Numbered from the stretch's first letter, positions 38,795-48,325 are shown. The stretch is 64,000 bases of DNA from Methanohalobium evestigatum Z-7303 (GCF_000196655.1 NC_014253.1:1319423-1383422); one strand, 5' to 3'. Notes: generated by a model from the letters alone, not told the origin. Translations and numbers: made by a program.

Positions 38795-40048
38795 ATGGAA
38801 CAGGAAAATGAAACCAGAATGGAAGAAGATGAATTGTTTGAAAAAATAAAATCAGGGGAAGTGTCACTCCGAAAAATTGAGAAATATACCGATGCAAATA
38901 CAGCTGTTAAACTGCGAAGACAGGCAGTGGAAGAAATGTCAGATATCTCATTTAAAAATATTCAGAATCATAATATCGATGCTGAAGAAGTGGCAAGGAA
39001 AAACATCGAGAATATGATAGGTGCAGTACAGATTCCTCTTGGGGTTGCTGGACCATTAAAAGTTAATGGTGAATATGCGGATGGAGATTATCACATCCCC
39101 CTTGCAACTACTGAAGGTGCACTGGTTGCAAGTATTAATAGAGGATGCTCAGTAATAACCCGTTCAGATGGTGCAAATGTTAGAATATTCCAGGATGTGA
39201 TGACCAGAGCTCCTGCGTTTAAAGTAGAAAATGTAGCAAGAGCACAGGAATTTGTAGAGTGGATAAAAAAACCAGATACAATCAAACATATGCAAGATAA
39301 GATAAGTGATATCACAAGCCACGGTGAACTTGTTGATGTTGACCCTTATGTACTGGGCAATACTGTGTATCTGAGATTTTCCTATGATACAAAAGATGCT
39401 ATGGGCATGAACATGGTCACAATAGCCACAAACACCCTTGTCGACCTTATAGAAGATGAATTTGGTGCTGATCCGATATCCCTTTCAGGCAATATGTGCA
39501 CCGATAAAAAACCAGCCGCTATCAATAGCATACAGGGTAGAGGTAAAACTGTAGTTGCAGAAACTGAAATTCCGAAAAAGGTAATAGAAGACCGGTTAAA
39601 ATCCACACCTGAAGAAATGGCAGAAGTAAACTACAGAAAGAACCTATTGGGTTCAGCACGTGCTGGTTCGCTTGGATACAATGCACATGCTGCAAATGTA
39701 ATCGCTGCTATGAATATAGCATGTGGCCAGGATACTGCACATGTAGTGGAAGGTAGCAACACAATCACTACAATGGAAGTAACCAAATATGGGGACTTAT
39801 ATTGTTCAGTAACACTTCCATCCCTGCTAGTAGGCACTGTTGGCGGTGGAACAGGTATCGGAACACAGAAAGACTGCCTCGACCTGCTTGGTGTAGCTGG
39901 TTCAGGCCATCCCCCAGGTTCAAATGCTAAGAAATTGGCAGAAATAATTGCATCTTCTGTTCTTGCCGGTGAAATTTCACTTATAGGAGCACAGGCTGCT
40001 GGACATCTGGCACGAGCACACGCAGAACTTGGACGTGGCGGTTTCTAA
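38795..40048 (+). CDS. hmgA: HMG-CoA reductase (class I)
   Basis: 417 residues, the archaeal length. Catalytic regions are ATTEGALVAS (Glu), MCTDKKPAAIN (Lys, then Asp in GGGTGIGTQKDCLDLLG) and the late His in AAGHLARAHAELGR. It reduces HMG-CoA to mevalonate with NADPH for isoprenoid ether lipids. The ATG at 38795 has GGTGTTAG upstream. Single gene, convergent with corA. Confidence 0.96.
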   Translation: MEQENETRMEEDELFEKIKSGEVSLRKIEKYTDANTAVKLRRQAVEEMSDISFKNIQNHNIDAEEVARKNIENMIGAVQIPLGVAGPLKVNGEYADGDYHIPLATTEGALVASINRGCSVITRSDGANVRIFQDVMTRAPAFKVENVARAQEFVEWIKKPDTIKHMQDKISDITSHGELVDVDPYVLGNTVYLRFSYDTKDAMGMNMVTIATNTLVDLIEDEFGADPISLSGNMCTDKKPAAINSIQGRGKTVVAETEIPKKVIEDRLKSTPEEMAEVNYRKNLLGSARAGSLGYNAHAANVIAAMNIACGQDTAHVVEGSNTITTMEVTKYGDLYCSVTLPSLLVGTVGGGTGIGTQKDCLDLLGVAGSGHPPGSNAKKLAEIIASSVLAGEISLIGAQAAGHLARAHAELGRGGF

Positions 40049-40053
40049 CCAAC

Positions 40054-41124
40054 TTACAACCATTTTTTCTTTTTAAAATAAGCAAACATAAACAGACTTG
40101 CTGAAACCATAATCATCCATAATATCGGGTAACTCCATTTCCAATATAGTTCCGGCATGTATTCAAAATTCATACCATAAATACCCGCTATAAATGTAAG
40201 AGGTATGAATACGGTGGCAATAATAGTCAATACCTTCATAACTTCATTCATTCTATTGTTGATGCTTGATAGATAAAGGTCAAGCATACTTGTCAGCATT
40301 TCTCTATAAGTGTCAAGTGTTTCTATAGTCTGAATCACGTGGTCATAAACGTCCTTTAAAAATAATTGAGTGGTTTTGTAGATAAGTCTGGATTCATTTC
40401 TATTAAGGGTGTTTATAACTTCTCTTAAAGGCCAGATACTCTTACGCAGAAAAAGAACATCCCGTTTTAAACCATGAATTGTTTGCAGGGTTTCTGGTTC
40501 TGGATCGGGGTTTTTGGATAATTCATCTTCTACTGATTCTATTTGCTCACCGATTTCCTCCAGTACTATAAAATAGTTATCCACAACCGTATCTATCAAG
40601 GAATACGCAAGGTAATCAGATTTCATTTTCCTGATATGACCTTTGTTAAACCTGATTCTGTCCCTTACAGGGTCAAAAATGTCTCCCTCTTTTTCCTGAA
40701 ATGATATAACAAAATTAGAGCCAATTACTATACTAACCTGTTCAATGTTGGTTTCATTTTCCTGTTTATTATACGTAAACATCTTTAATACTGTATAGAT
40801 ATAATTTTCAAAATCTTCCGTTTTTGGACGCTGGCTAATATTTAGGATATCTTCCAGAACTAACGGATGCAAATCAAAATGTTCTCCAATTTTTTCTATT
40901 ATGTCCACTTTGTGCAGACCATCAATATTAATCCATGTTACAGAAGGCTGATCTTTAAAAGGAAAACAATCCTCTACATTTTTTGTAACCATTTCCTGCA
41001 CACTTTTTTCACTATAATCTATTACAGTAATTTTTACATCTTCAGATCTTTTTTCACCCTGATAGACAAGGCTTCCCGGCGGCAACCCCACATCTTTTGA
41101 CTTTTTCCTTGAAATATACCTCAT
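40054..41124 (-). CDS. corA: CorA-family Mg2+/Co2+ transporter
   Basis: 356 residues. A large cytoplasmic N-terminal domain is followed by two C-terminal membrane helices with the signature YGMNF (GMN motif) between them. It forms a pentameric channel for divalent cations. The C-terminus is basic (FKKKKWL), as usual. Convergent with hmgA, stops 5 bases apart. Confidence 0.95.
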   Translation of the reverse strand: MRYISRKKSKDVGLPPGSLVYQGEKRSEDVKITVIDYSEKSVQEMVTKNVEDCFPFKDQPSVTWINIDGLHKVDIIEKIGEHFDLHPLVLEDILNISQRPKTEDFENYIYTVLKMFTYNKQENETNIEQVSIVIGSNFVISFQEKEGDIFDPVRDRIRFNKGHIRKMKSDYLAYSLIDTVVDNYFIVLEEIGEQIESVEDELSKNPDPEPETLQTIHGLKRDVLFLRKSIWPLREVINTLNRNESRLIYKTTQLFLKDVYDHVIQTIETLDTYREMLTSMLDLYLSSINNRMNEVMKVLTIIATVFIPLTFIAGIYGMNFEYMPELYWKWSYPILWMIMVSASLFMFAYFKKKKWL

Positions 41125-41267
41125 TTACTCATCCCCGACATCTATTAACCACCTAAATAATTAATTTTTAAATTTTATTAATCCACGCAAACAATGATAA
41201 CTTGTATATACCATCATAAAAAATAATAACTATACGAATTAATACTTAATTGTGAGGGGACTATATT

Positions 41268-41834
41268 ATGGAAAATAAATCATATGATAAAATCTTGATA
41301 GCAACTGATGGTTCAATAAATTCTGAAGGGGCAATTGATTCAGGTCTTGAGATTGCAAGGCTGAGTGGGGCGAAAGTATATGCATTATATGTCATGGCTC
41401 CTACTGGATTTACACTCAGAGGTACACAGGAAGCATGGGTAAAAGAGGTATACAATGAATTAAGCAAAGAGGGGAAAGAAGCAACAGAGTATATAAAACA
41501 ACTCGGAGAAGACTATGGTTTAGAAGTAGAAGCCGTTATGCTGGAAGGAAACCCAAATGAAATGATTATTGATTTTGCAGATGAAAATGAAATCGATTTA
41601 ATAGCAATGGGTACTCATGGTAAAACCGGTCTACAAAAATTTTTAATCGGGAGTGTAGCTGAAAAGGTCGTAAGAAACTCCAATAAAGAAGTTCTTGTTG
41701 TAAGAGGCCCCAATCCAAACCCTGAAGTATTAAAACAGAAAAAAGAAAAAATTAAAGAAATGGTACGCAGCAAACAAGACGTTTATAAACCGAATGTGAG
41801 TGAAAAAAGGGATAATTTCCCAAACGTAAGATAA
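41268..41834 (+). CDS. Universal stress protein with C-terminal extension
   Basis: 188 residues. The UspA fold carries an ATP-binding motif (GTHGKTGLQKFLIGS, G-x2-G-x9-G-S). An extension of about 40 basic residues follows the usual domain end (from NPNPEVLKQKKEK). The ribosome binding site GTGAGGGGA precedes ATG. A second Usp gene follows after 64 bases. Confidence 0.92.
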   Translation: MENKSYDKILIATDGSINSEGAIDSGLEIARLSGAKVYALYVMAPTGFTLRGTQEAWVKEVYNELSKEGKEATEYIKQLGEDYGLEVEAVMLEGNPNEMIIDFADENEIDLIAMGTHGKTGLQKFLIGSVAEKVVRNSNKEVLVVRGPNPNPEVLKQKKEKIKEMVRSKQDVYKPNVSEKRDNFPNVR

Positions 41835-41898
41835 AAAATACTACCTTTACAACTATTTTTTATACAGGTTCTGCCCAAATTGATATGGGGAGTATTTT

Positions 41899-42315
41899 AT
41901 GAGCAATAATAAACATTATGCAGATATATTGATTGCTACCGATGGATCAGAATATTCCAAAATGGCGGTGAATTCAGGAATAAAATTCGCCAAATCATTC
42001 GGTGCCAAAGTACATGCAATCTATGTTATAAACGTACGATGGGAGAGGGAAGTTTATAATTATCTTAGAAAAAAAGGAGAACAGGCAACAAATGAGGTTA
42101 AGCAGTTAGGTGATAAAAACAATGTAGAAGTTAAAACCCAGCTCCTTGAGGGTGACCCAGCTGAACAAATCATCGATTATGCGGAAAATAACGACATCGA
42201 CCTGATAGTAATGGGTACACACGGTGAATCAGGAATAAGCAGATTTTTGATGGGGAGTGTCGCACAGAAAGTTGTCAGAAAATCCAGCACAGAAGTGCTT
42301 ATATCTAAAATATAA
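41899..42315 (+). CDS. Universal stress protein
   Basis: 138 residues, the standard single-domain length. The nucleotide motif is GTHGESGISRFLMGS. It is similar in sequence to the preceding Usp gene, pointing to tandem duplication, and is probably ATP-binding. The function in methanogens is not defined. Confidence 0.92.
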   Translation: MSNNKHYADILIATDGSEYSKMAVNSGIKFAKSFGAKVHAIYVINVRWEREVYNYLRKKGEQATNEVKQLGDKNNVEVKTQLLEGDPAEQIIDYAENNDIDLIVMGTHGESGISRFLMGSVAQKVVRKSSTEVLISKI

Positions 42316-42332
42316 AAAATAAAAAACTTAGG

Positions 42333-42548
42333 TTATTCATTGTCCATTTTTTCTTTTGCTCTCTCCAGTATCTGTGTGCATTCATCCATTTTTTGTTCTG
42401 CTTCCAGTAATTCATCAGCAACCTTTTCAAACCCTGCCTGACGTATTCTGTTTCCCCATTCATTGAAACTCTGGCTGTGGTTTTTGTTGTGTTCTATCCA
42501 GTGTTCCAGAAGATGTTCCAGTTTATCTTTGTTTATATCTTCAGTTAT
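42333..42548 (-). CDS. Short helical protein (DUF8180-like), apparent ATA start
   Basis: 71 residues: ITEDINKDKLEHLLEHWIEHN, then SFNEWGNRIRQAGF and a helical end ERAKEKMDNE. Short proteins with an HWIEHN motif occur in methanogens. The ribosome binding site GAGGGGG lies 7 bases before ATA at 42548, just after the stop of the aconitase-family gene, and there is no ATG, GTG or TTG before the middle of the protein. I therefore think ATA is the start. Function unknown. Confidence 0.65.
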   Translation of the reverse strand: MTEDINKDKLEHLLEHWIEHNKNHSQSFNEWGNRIRQAGFEKVADELLEAEQKMDECTQILERAKEKMDNE

Positions 42549-42562
42549 GTTTATTCCCCCTC

Positions 42563-43804
42563 TTAAATATCTCTTGGGTCTGCAATTTCACCCGTTATAG
42601 CTGATGCAGCTGCAGTTGCAGGTGATGCAAGGTATATATACCCGCCTTTTCCCATTCGTCCTTTAAAGTTCCTGTTTGCGGTTGAGACGCATACCTCACC
42701 TTCACCTATGACGCCCATATGTCCACCAAGGCATGGTCCACAACCTGGAGTACCAAATGTTGCTCCTGCATCAAGCAGTATTTCAGCCGTACCATTATTA
42801 ACAGCTTCTATCATAGTGGAACGGGACGCTGGTACAATAATTGTTCTGACACTTACCTTTTTTCCTTTAAGTATTTCAGCAGCAACTTCAAGGTCTTCCA
42901 ATCTCCCGTTTGTGCATGTTCCTATAAACACCTGATCTACCTTTGTTCCCGAAACATCAGTGACATTGGCAACATTATCAACCGAATGCGGTTTGGCTAC
43001 CTGTGGTTCAAGTTCATCAGCATTTATATGATATTCTTCTGAATAAATCGCATCTTCATCTGAATAAACAGGTTCGTAGTCTTCAACAGCTCTGTTTTTT
43101 AAGTATTCAAATGTTTTATCATCAGGAGGCACTATTCCAGTTTTGGCACCCATTTCAATAGCCATATTGCAAAGGGTCATACGTCCAGACATTGACAGGT
43201 TTTCTATTACATCACCGTAAAATTCAACAGCTTTATAGGTAGCACCAGCAGAACCCATTTTACCAATTATATACAAAGTCAGGTCTTTTGCATAAACATG
43301 ATTTTTAAGAGTCCCATCAACAGTTATTTTGATACTTTCAGGAACTTTAAACCAGAGCTTTCCAGACGCAAAAATTTCCGCCATATCGGTCGCACCTACA
43401 CCAGTAGCAAAAGATCCAAATGCACCGTATGTACAGGTATGAGAATCCGCACCAACGAGCAACTTACCCGGCATAGCGAATCCATTTTCGGGTAATACTT
43501 GATGACATACACCATATCCGATTTCATAAAAATGTTCTATCTGCTGGTCATTAATCCAGTTTCTAATATCATTTTGAAGTGATGCAGTTATTTCTGTATT
43601 TGCAGGAGCAAGATGGTCAAAGGGTATCACTATTCTTTCGGGATTCCATACCTTTTCAACCCCCATGTCCCTGAAAGATTTTACTGCAAGAATGCTTGTA
43701 CCATCATGTGCCATTGCATAATCCACATCTGCAATGACAAATTCATCAGCTTTTACCTGTTCCCCTGATGCACGGCTGAATATTTTTTCACTTATTGTAC
43801 CCAA
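42563..43804 (-). CDS. Homoaconitase / 3-isopropylmalate dehydratase large subunit
   Basis: 413 residues of the aconitase superfamily in the short archaeal form. The cluster-binding region is [13 protein letters not shown], with a further Cys in IGTCTNGR. Methanogens have two such enzymes, one for coenzyme B synthesis (homoaconitase) and one for leucine, and sequence by eye does not separate them. The small subunit is not adjacent. The short helical gene follows directly. Confidence 0.9.
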   Translation of the reverse strand: MGTISEKIFSRASGEQVKADEFVIADVDYAMAHDGTSILAVKSFRDMGVEKVWNPERIVIPFDHLAPANTEITASLQNDIRNWINDQQIEHFYEIGYGVCHQVLPENGFAMPGKLLVGADSHTCTYGAFGSFATGVGATDMAEIFASGKLWFKVPESIKITVDGTLKNHVYAKDLTLYIIGKMGSAGATYKAVEFYGDVIENLSMSGRMTLCNMAIEMGAKTGIVPPDDKTFEYLKNRAVEDYEPVYSDEDAIYSEEYHINADELEPQVAKPHSVDNVANVTDVSGTKVDQVFIGTCTNGRLEDLEVAAEILKGKKVSVRTIIVPASRSTMIEAVNNGTAEILLDAGATFGTPGCGPCLGGHMGVIGEGEVCVSTANRNFKGRMGKGGYIYLASPATAAASAITGEIADPRDI

Positions 43805-43913
43805 TATATAATTCTCCTTATCAAAATGATATGATGTAATTGAAAGTAATTAAGCTAATGGGATTTAAACATTAAATCCATTGCTATAATTTGACAATAA
43901 ATTGTCAGTTAAT

Positions 43914-44288
43914 TCAGGAAAGGTTTTTGAGACGCTCAATATTTTCAAGAATAGATTTGTTCTGGGACAGGATATCGTTTTCTATATTGTTGATTATAGT
44001 GTCAAGAGGAACAACAAGTCTGTATAACTTAATAGGACGCCCTTTACCTTCATTTTTCTTTTCTTCCCTGATTTCAACCCATTCATTATCAAGAAGATAG
44101 CGCATTGCTATGCTTACTTCGGGCTGTCTTAATCCTGTAGCTTTCTCAATACTGCGAGAGGTGAGTTCATAACCATCCGATAAACAGGCAAGCGTTAATG
44201 CCACCGGTCTGGTCATATTTATTTTCCTAAGAATTTCCACCATCTCATACTTTTTATCATCCAACATTACTTCATCGCCATCTTCCAT
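43914..44288 (-). CDS. Winged-helix transcriptional regulator
   Basis: 124 residues. A helix-turn-helix of MarR/TrmB-like type is seen (LTSRSIEKATGLRQPEVSIAMRYLLDNEWVEIREE) followed by a wing and a C-terminal helix. No effector domain is present. It is divergently placed from nothing obvious and its target is unknown. Confidence 0.8.
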   Translation of the reverse strand: MEDGDEVMLDDKKYEMVEILRKINMTRPVALTLACLSDGYELTSRSIEKATGLRQPEVSIAMRYLLDNEWVEIREEKKNEGKGRPIKLYRLVVPLDTIINNIENDILSQNKSILENIERLKNLS

Positions 44289-44466
44289 TAAATCACCGAT
44301 AAGCCAAATCTTTTATAAAAACTCATATAATATTTTTTATTAATAAGTTTTATGGATTTTATTTTATATATAGACAGTAATTCAAATTAATATAAAAATA
44401 GAACAGAATAAGTAAAATCAATAGAAATTTTGAAAAATACTTAGAAAAATTGCAGAAAAAATGTAG

Positions 44467-44540
44467 TGGGCCCGCTGCGATTCGAACGCAGGACCTCACG
44501 GTTATCAGCCGTGCGCTCCACCAGGCTAAGCTACGGGCCC
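44467..44540 (-). tRNA. tRNA-Ile (GAT)
   Basis: Acceptor GGGCCCG pairs with CGGGCCC, the T loop is TTCGAAT, and anticodon stem ACGGC closes a loop with GAT. Length 74 nt, no intron. Confidence 0.96.
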
Positions 44541-44709
44541 GATTTGTTTATTTTCAAGACGCGACCACCCCAATATACATGCTTATATTTTAACGTTGCG
44601 CTTTGTTTTTACACTTAAAAAATAACTTTATCAGCAACAAAATATCAGACAGTTAAAATTAGCGATACTTTTATGTAGATAAGGTTATATCTTGGAATGC
44701 TAACATTAA

Positions 44710-44814
44710 GGGCCGGTAGATCAGCATGGAAGATCGCTACCTTGGCAATTGTGTTGCACAGATGCAATACATCCAGACTGGTAGAGGCCTCGGGTTCGAA
44801 TCCCGACCGGTCCA
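44710..44814 (+). tRNA. tRNA-Ala (GGC) with 31-nt intron
   Basis: Acceptor GGGCCGG pairs with CCGGTCC, including the G3:U70 pair that identifies alanine tRNA. The D stem is GATC/GATC, and the T arm is TCGGG-TTCGAAT-CCCGA. The anticodon stem CTACC/GGTAG closes a loop with GGC (44744-44746). The intron 44748-44778 follows position 37 and can form a TTGCA/TGCAA hairpin. The mature tRNA is 74 nt. Confidence 0.88.
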
Positions 44815-44876
44815 TAAAGATTTTTTGATTAACCTAAGGGAATTTATATTTGCTGACTACTCTCCCACGACTGAAG

Positions 44877-45104
44877 AGCCTGTCCGACAATTCTGGACTA
44901 CAATCAATCTATTTTTATCAATTAGACAAATAAATATAAATTATAGATTAATTTATGTATCAATAGCATTTATCCAATAATCCAAAAACCAGTCACGGAT
45001 GCTGTCACTTGATATAAAAGAAACAATCAGGACTGATAATTTATGTTACTTGGTAGGTCCTTTTGTATAAGATATCCACTTTAATATTAATTGCCGGACA
45101 GCCT
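44877..45104. mobile_element. MITE-like element with 16-bp imperfect terminal inverted repeats
   Basis: 44877-44892 and the reverse complement of 45089-45104 match at 14 of 16 bases (AGCCTGTCCGACAATT against AGGCTGTCCGGCAATT). The 196 bases between are AT-rich and non-coding. It lies between CCACGACT (44865-44872) and AGTCGTTGG, which would pair as a hairpin of the IS605-end type, so the element seems to be nested in an older relic. No transposase in the window shares these ends. Confidence 0.5.
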
Positions 45105-45245
45105 GTAAAGTCGTTGGCTTTCACGTACCCCTGTTGCCCCACTTTCGTAAACTTTTAATTTGTAACAAATGTTTTACAAAAAACGATTCCAGTTTAAATT
45201 TATATTATCAATAGCTATAAATTAAACCGTACATATTAAAAATTG

Positions 45246-45890
45246 ATGCCTAAGATTGAACCCTTTGACAAATATTACCAAAAATACGAAAACTGGTTTG
45301 AAAAATATAAATTTGTATATCTGTCAGAGTTGGAGGCAATTAGGAATTATATTCCCCATAAATAGGATGGAATAGAAATTGGAATAGGTACTGGAAGATT
45401 TGCCAAACCTTTAGGTATTGAAGAAGGTGTTGAACCCTCATATAATATGGGAAAAATAGCTAAAAGTAGAGGAATTAAAGTATATAGTGGAACAGCTGAA
45501 GAACTGCCATTGAATAATAATAGTTATGATTTTGTATTAATGGTGACTACTTTATGTTTTCTTGATAATTTAGAGAAGTCCTTTTCGGAAGTCTACAGAA
45601 TTTTAAAAGAACATGGACGCTTTATTATTGGATTTATAGATAAAGACAGTCCTATAGGCAAAAAATATCTTGAATCTAAAAACGAAAGTACATTTTATAA
45701 ACACGCTGATTTTTATTCGACTGATGATGTCCTACGTTTATTGAAAAAATTCAATTTTAAGGATATTGATGTATTACAGACCATATTTGGAAATCCAGAA
45801 GATATCAAAGATATTCAAGAATTTAAAAGAGGATATGGAGAAGGCGTTTTTGTAGTTGTCGTTTCTGAGAAACAGGGAGGTATTCGATGA
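45246..45890 (+). CDS. SAM-dependent methyltransferase with in-frame TAG at codon 40
   Basis: 214 residues if TAG at 45363-45365 is read through. The N-terminus MPKIEPFDKYYQKYENWFEK, the helix before the amber, and SAM motif I (EIGIGTGRFAKP) just after it form one coherent class I methyltransferase. Starting after the amber would lose motif I. The frame continues through GTAEELPLNNNSYDFV and RILKEHGRFIIGF to TGA. Pyrrolysine insertion is a plausible explanation in this Pyl-using organism; a nonsense mutation is the alternative. It overlaps the J-domain gene by 4 bases. Confidence 0.75.
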
Positions 45891-46210
45891 AAGATGATGA
45901 TTTGGACCCTGATAAGATCTATGAGGCATCAAAAGTATTGAATTTAAACGAAAAAGCTACAATGAAAGAAATAAAAGAATCATACCGCAGATTAATAAAA
46001 AAATGGCATCCGGATAAGTGTCAGCAAAATCCAGATATTTGTAAAGCTAAAACTGAAGAAATAATCAATGCATATAGAATCATCATTAAATATTGTCATT
46101 ACCAAAAGTATTCATTTAAAAAAGAAGACATAATCAGTAATTTACCAATTGAAAAACAGATGGACGAAGATTGGAAAAACCGTTTTGGTAATGATCCTTT
46201 ATGGGGATAA
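45887..46210 (+). CDS. Short J-domain protein
   Basis: 107 residues. A J-domain (about 8-75) has the signature HPD in KKWHPDKCQQN. There is no glycine-rich region or zinc finger, so it is not full DnaJ. It would stimulate an Hsp70 partner. It overlaps the methyltransferase stop (ATGA) and is overlapped by the following small amber-containing frame. Confidence 0.88.
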   Translation: MKDDDLDPDKIYEASKVLNLNEKATMKEIKESYRRLIKKWHPDKCQQNPDICKAKTEEIINAYRIIIKYCHYQKYSFKKEDIISNLPIEKQMDEDWKNRFGNDPLWG

Positions 46211-46454
46211 ACTTTATTCTATAGTTTACATACCAGAATACTGGTTAAATTCAAGTTTTAAAAAACAGATTCAAATTGAAAATAATCGATGTTCTTTGAA
46301 AATTTAGGATGGCAAAGTTCTCCCTCTTCTATATAGATATTTTAATGGCTTTGTAGAAGTCATCAATGATACTTTATACATGGCTTCTTTCTCAGATAGA
46401 AATTGCCTATATTATGAAGGGATACTAAAAAAACCAATTATGCTGGATTTTTGA
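46191..46454 (+). CDS. Possible small protein with in-frame TAG at codon 39
   Basis: From ATG 46191, overlapping the end of the J-domain gene by 20 bases, the frame is open for 87 codons except for one TAG at 46305-46307. The product looks like real protein on both sides: YIPEYWLNSSFKKQIQIE before the amber, DGKVLPLLYRYFNGFVEV after it. No family recognised. No clear ribosome binding site. If real, it is a third amber-containing gene besides mtmB and the linked methyltransferase. Confidence 0.4.
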
Positions 46455-46589
46455 TAATTTCTTTTCCAGAAAACCATATTTATCAAAAAATGTGTTGTGT
46501 CGTAATCATTAAATAATTATCTTTCAATACAATTTATAGATAAATGCTAATTTTTGGCATTTACAATTAGTAAGGAGAGTGTGGAAAAC

Positions 46590-47282
46590 ATGGACGAATC
46601 AAATACACAAGAACAGACGAGTCTACCTCTTATAGGTGACGATGCTCCTAAATTTACAGTAAACACTACACAGGGTAAAATCAACTTTCCTGATGATTAT
46701 AATGGAAAGTGGGTGATATTATTCAGCCATCCTGCTGATTTCACTCCTGTATGTACTACAGAATTTATGACTTTTGCTAACATGCAGGAAGAATTCAGAG
46801 AATTGAACACGGAACTGATAGGACTTTCTATAGACAGCAATTTTTCACATATTGCATGGTTGAGAACTATAAAAGAAAAGATGGAATACAAAGGCATGAA
46901 AAATGTCAGAGTTGGTTTTCCAGTTATTGAAGACCTGAAAATGGAAGTAGCCAAAAAATACGGCATGATCCAGCCCAACGCCTCTACTACACAGGCAGTT
47001 AGAGCTACTTTTATAATCGACCCGCATGCAAAAATCAGGGCAATACTGTATTATCCACAATCAACCGGTAGAAACATGGACGAGATAAAGAGAATGATTA
47101 TCGCCATGCAAAAAACCGATAAGGAACATATTGCAACACCTGCAAACTGGAATCCGGGTGAGGATGTGATAATACCACCTGCTGGAGATTATGATACTGC
47201 GGAACAGCGAGCTGAATCAACAGAGGAAGGAACGTACTGCCTCGACTGGTTCATATGCTTTAAAAAAGAATCTGGTAAGTAA
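46590..47282 (+). CDS. Peroxiredoxin (AhpC/Prx6 type)
   Basis: 230 residues from ATG 46590, chosen for AAGGAGAG about ten bases upstream; a TTG at 46554 would add 12 residues that read through this site. The peroxidatic Cys55 is in HPADFTPVCTTEF. Two C-terminal cysteines (Cys217 and Cys223, in TYCLDWFICF) are possible resolving residues. It reduces peroxides. The rubrerythrin relic downstream suggests an oxidative-stress cluster. Confidence 0.94.
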   Translation: MDESNTQEQTSLPLIGDDAPKFTVNTTQGKINFPDDYNGKWVILFSHPADFTPVCTTEFMTFANMQEEFRELNTELIGLSIDSNFSHIAWLRTIKEKMEYKGMKNVRVGFPVIEDLKMEVAKKYGMIQPNASTTQAVRATFIIDPHAKIRAILYYPQSTGRNMDEIKRMIIAMQKTDKEHIATPANWNPGEDVIIPPAGDYDTAEQRAESTEEGTYCLDWFICFKKESGK

Positions 47283-47330
47283 GAGCAAATTATAACAAAT
47301 CAACTGGATGTTAAGGATGAGGGACATATC

Positions 47331-47519
47331 TTGGAGAAAACCATAGAGAACTTGAAAAAAGCATTCACAGGCGAAAGTCTTGCAAGGAACCGATATACCA
47401 ATTTTGCAAAACTTGCTAAAGAATAAGGATATGTACACACCGGTACAGAACCGCCTGAAAAATGTCCCTCGTGCGACCATCCATACAATTACTTTGAAGT
47501 AAAATGTGAAGATTACTAA
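47331..47519 (+). pseudogene. Rubrerythrin remnant
   Basis: From TTG behind GGATGAGGG it reads like a rubrerythrin N-terminus (TIENLKKAFTGESLARNRYTN, first 31 codons), then TAA at 47424-47426, and directly the C-terminal rubredoxin-like part (HTGTEPPEKCPSCDHPYNYFE) in the same frame. Most of the diiron domain is deleted. The internal stop is TAA, so this is decay and not pyrrolysine coding. Confidence 0.8.
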
Positions 47520-47710
47520 AAACCATTAATTAGCACCTTATCCAATTATCTTATTTTTTTTCTCTTTTATAAATGCTTAAATTTACAATATTTCGACCTG
47601 TCCACTCTTTTTTAAATTTCCACCTCGACTTAGCCGCTTTGACTAATTTTGCCGGTTATGTATATCAGTTATCATAATATTTATCAATGTGGTAGTCATC
47701 GATTTAACCT

Positions 47711-48325
47711 ATGAGTTTGAAAAAATTAGTTCTGATATTGTTAATTGGTAGTGTTGTTCTGTTTAGTGGATGTGCAGGAATGAATGACAACACAAATGGA
47801 AATGACACTACAGGTACAGGGGAAAATGTAGTCGAAAATGGAGATATTGTAACATTGGATTATACACTAATGTATGAAAATGGTACAGTTGTTGAAACCT
47901 CTGTAGATGACATCGCTGAAGAAAATGATAACATCGAACAATCAAGGGAACCGTTAGAATTTGAAGTTGGTTCTCAACAAATGATAGCAGGCATCAATGA
48001 AGGCGTTCTTGGTATGAGTGAAGGTGAGCAAAAAACCTTAACATTGCCTCCAGAGGAAGCTTTTGGACCCTATCGAGAAGATTTGGTTCAATCAATGACT
48101 ATTGAAGAATACCAAAATGCCACAAATTCAAACACAACTCCTGAACAAGGAGAACAAATAATGACACAAATGGGTCCAATAACTGTTAGTGATGTTAATG
48201 AAACTCACATAACACTTGATGCCAATTCTCCGTTTGCCGGTAAAACTGTAGTATTTGATATAACAATAAACTCTATTAAAAAAGATGAAAATACACAGAA
48301 TAACGGAGAACCACCGGAACAATAA
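47711..48325 (+). CDS. FKBP-type peptidyl-prolyl isomerase, lipoprotein
   Basis: 204 residues. A signal peptide ends in the lipobox LFSGC, then a Thr/Asn/Gly-rich linker leads to a SlyD-like FKBP domain: GDIVTLDYTLMYENGTVVETS, an insert, FEVGSQQMIAGINEGVLGM and PPEEAFGPY. It probably assists folding on the outer face of the membrane. The C-terminus is polar. The next gene is an OB-fold membrane protein 39 bases away. Confidence 0.9.
   Translation: MSLKKLVLILLIGSVVLFSGCAGMNDNTNGNDTTGTGENVVENGDIVTLDYTLMYENGTVVETSVDDIAEENDNIEQSREPLEFEVGSQQMIAGINEGVLGMSEGEQKTLTLPPEEAFGPYREDLVQSMTIEEYQNATNSNTTPEQGEQIMTQMGPITVSDVNETHITLDANSPFAGKTVVFDITINSIKKDENTQNNGEPPEQ

Noticed and set aside
44726-44980. 84-aa frame running through tRNA-Ala
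   Set aside because: It starts within the tRNA and is an artefact of the tRNA and MITE sequence.
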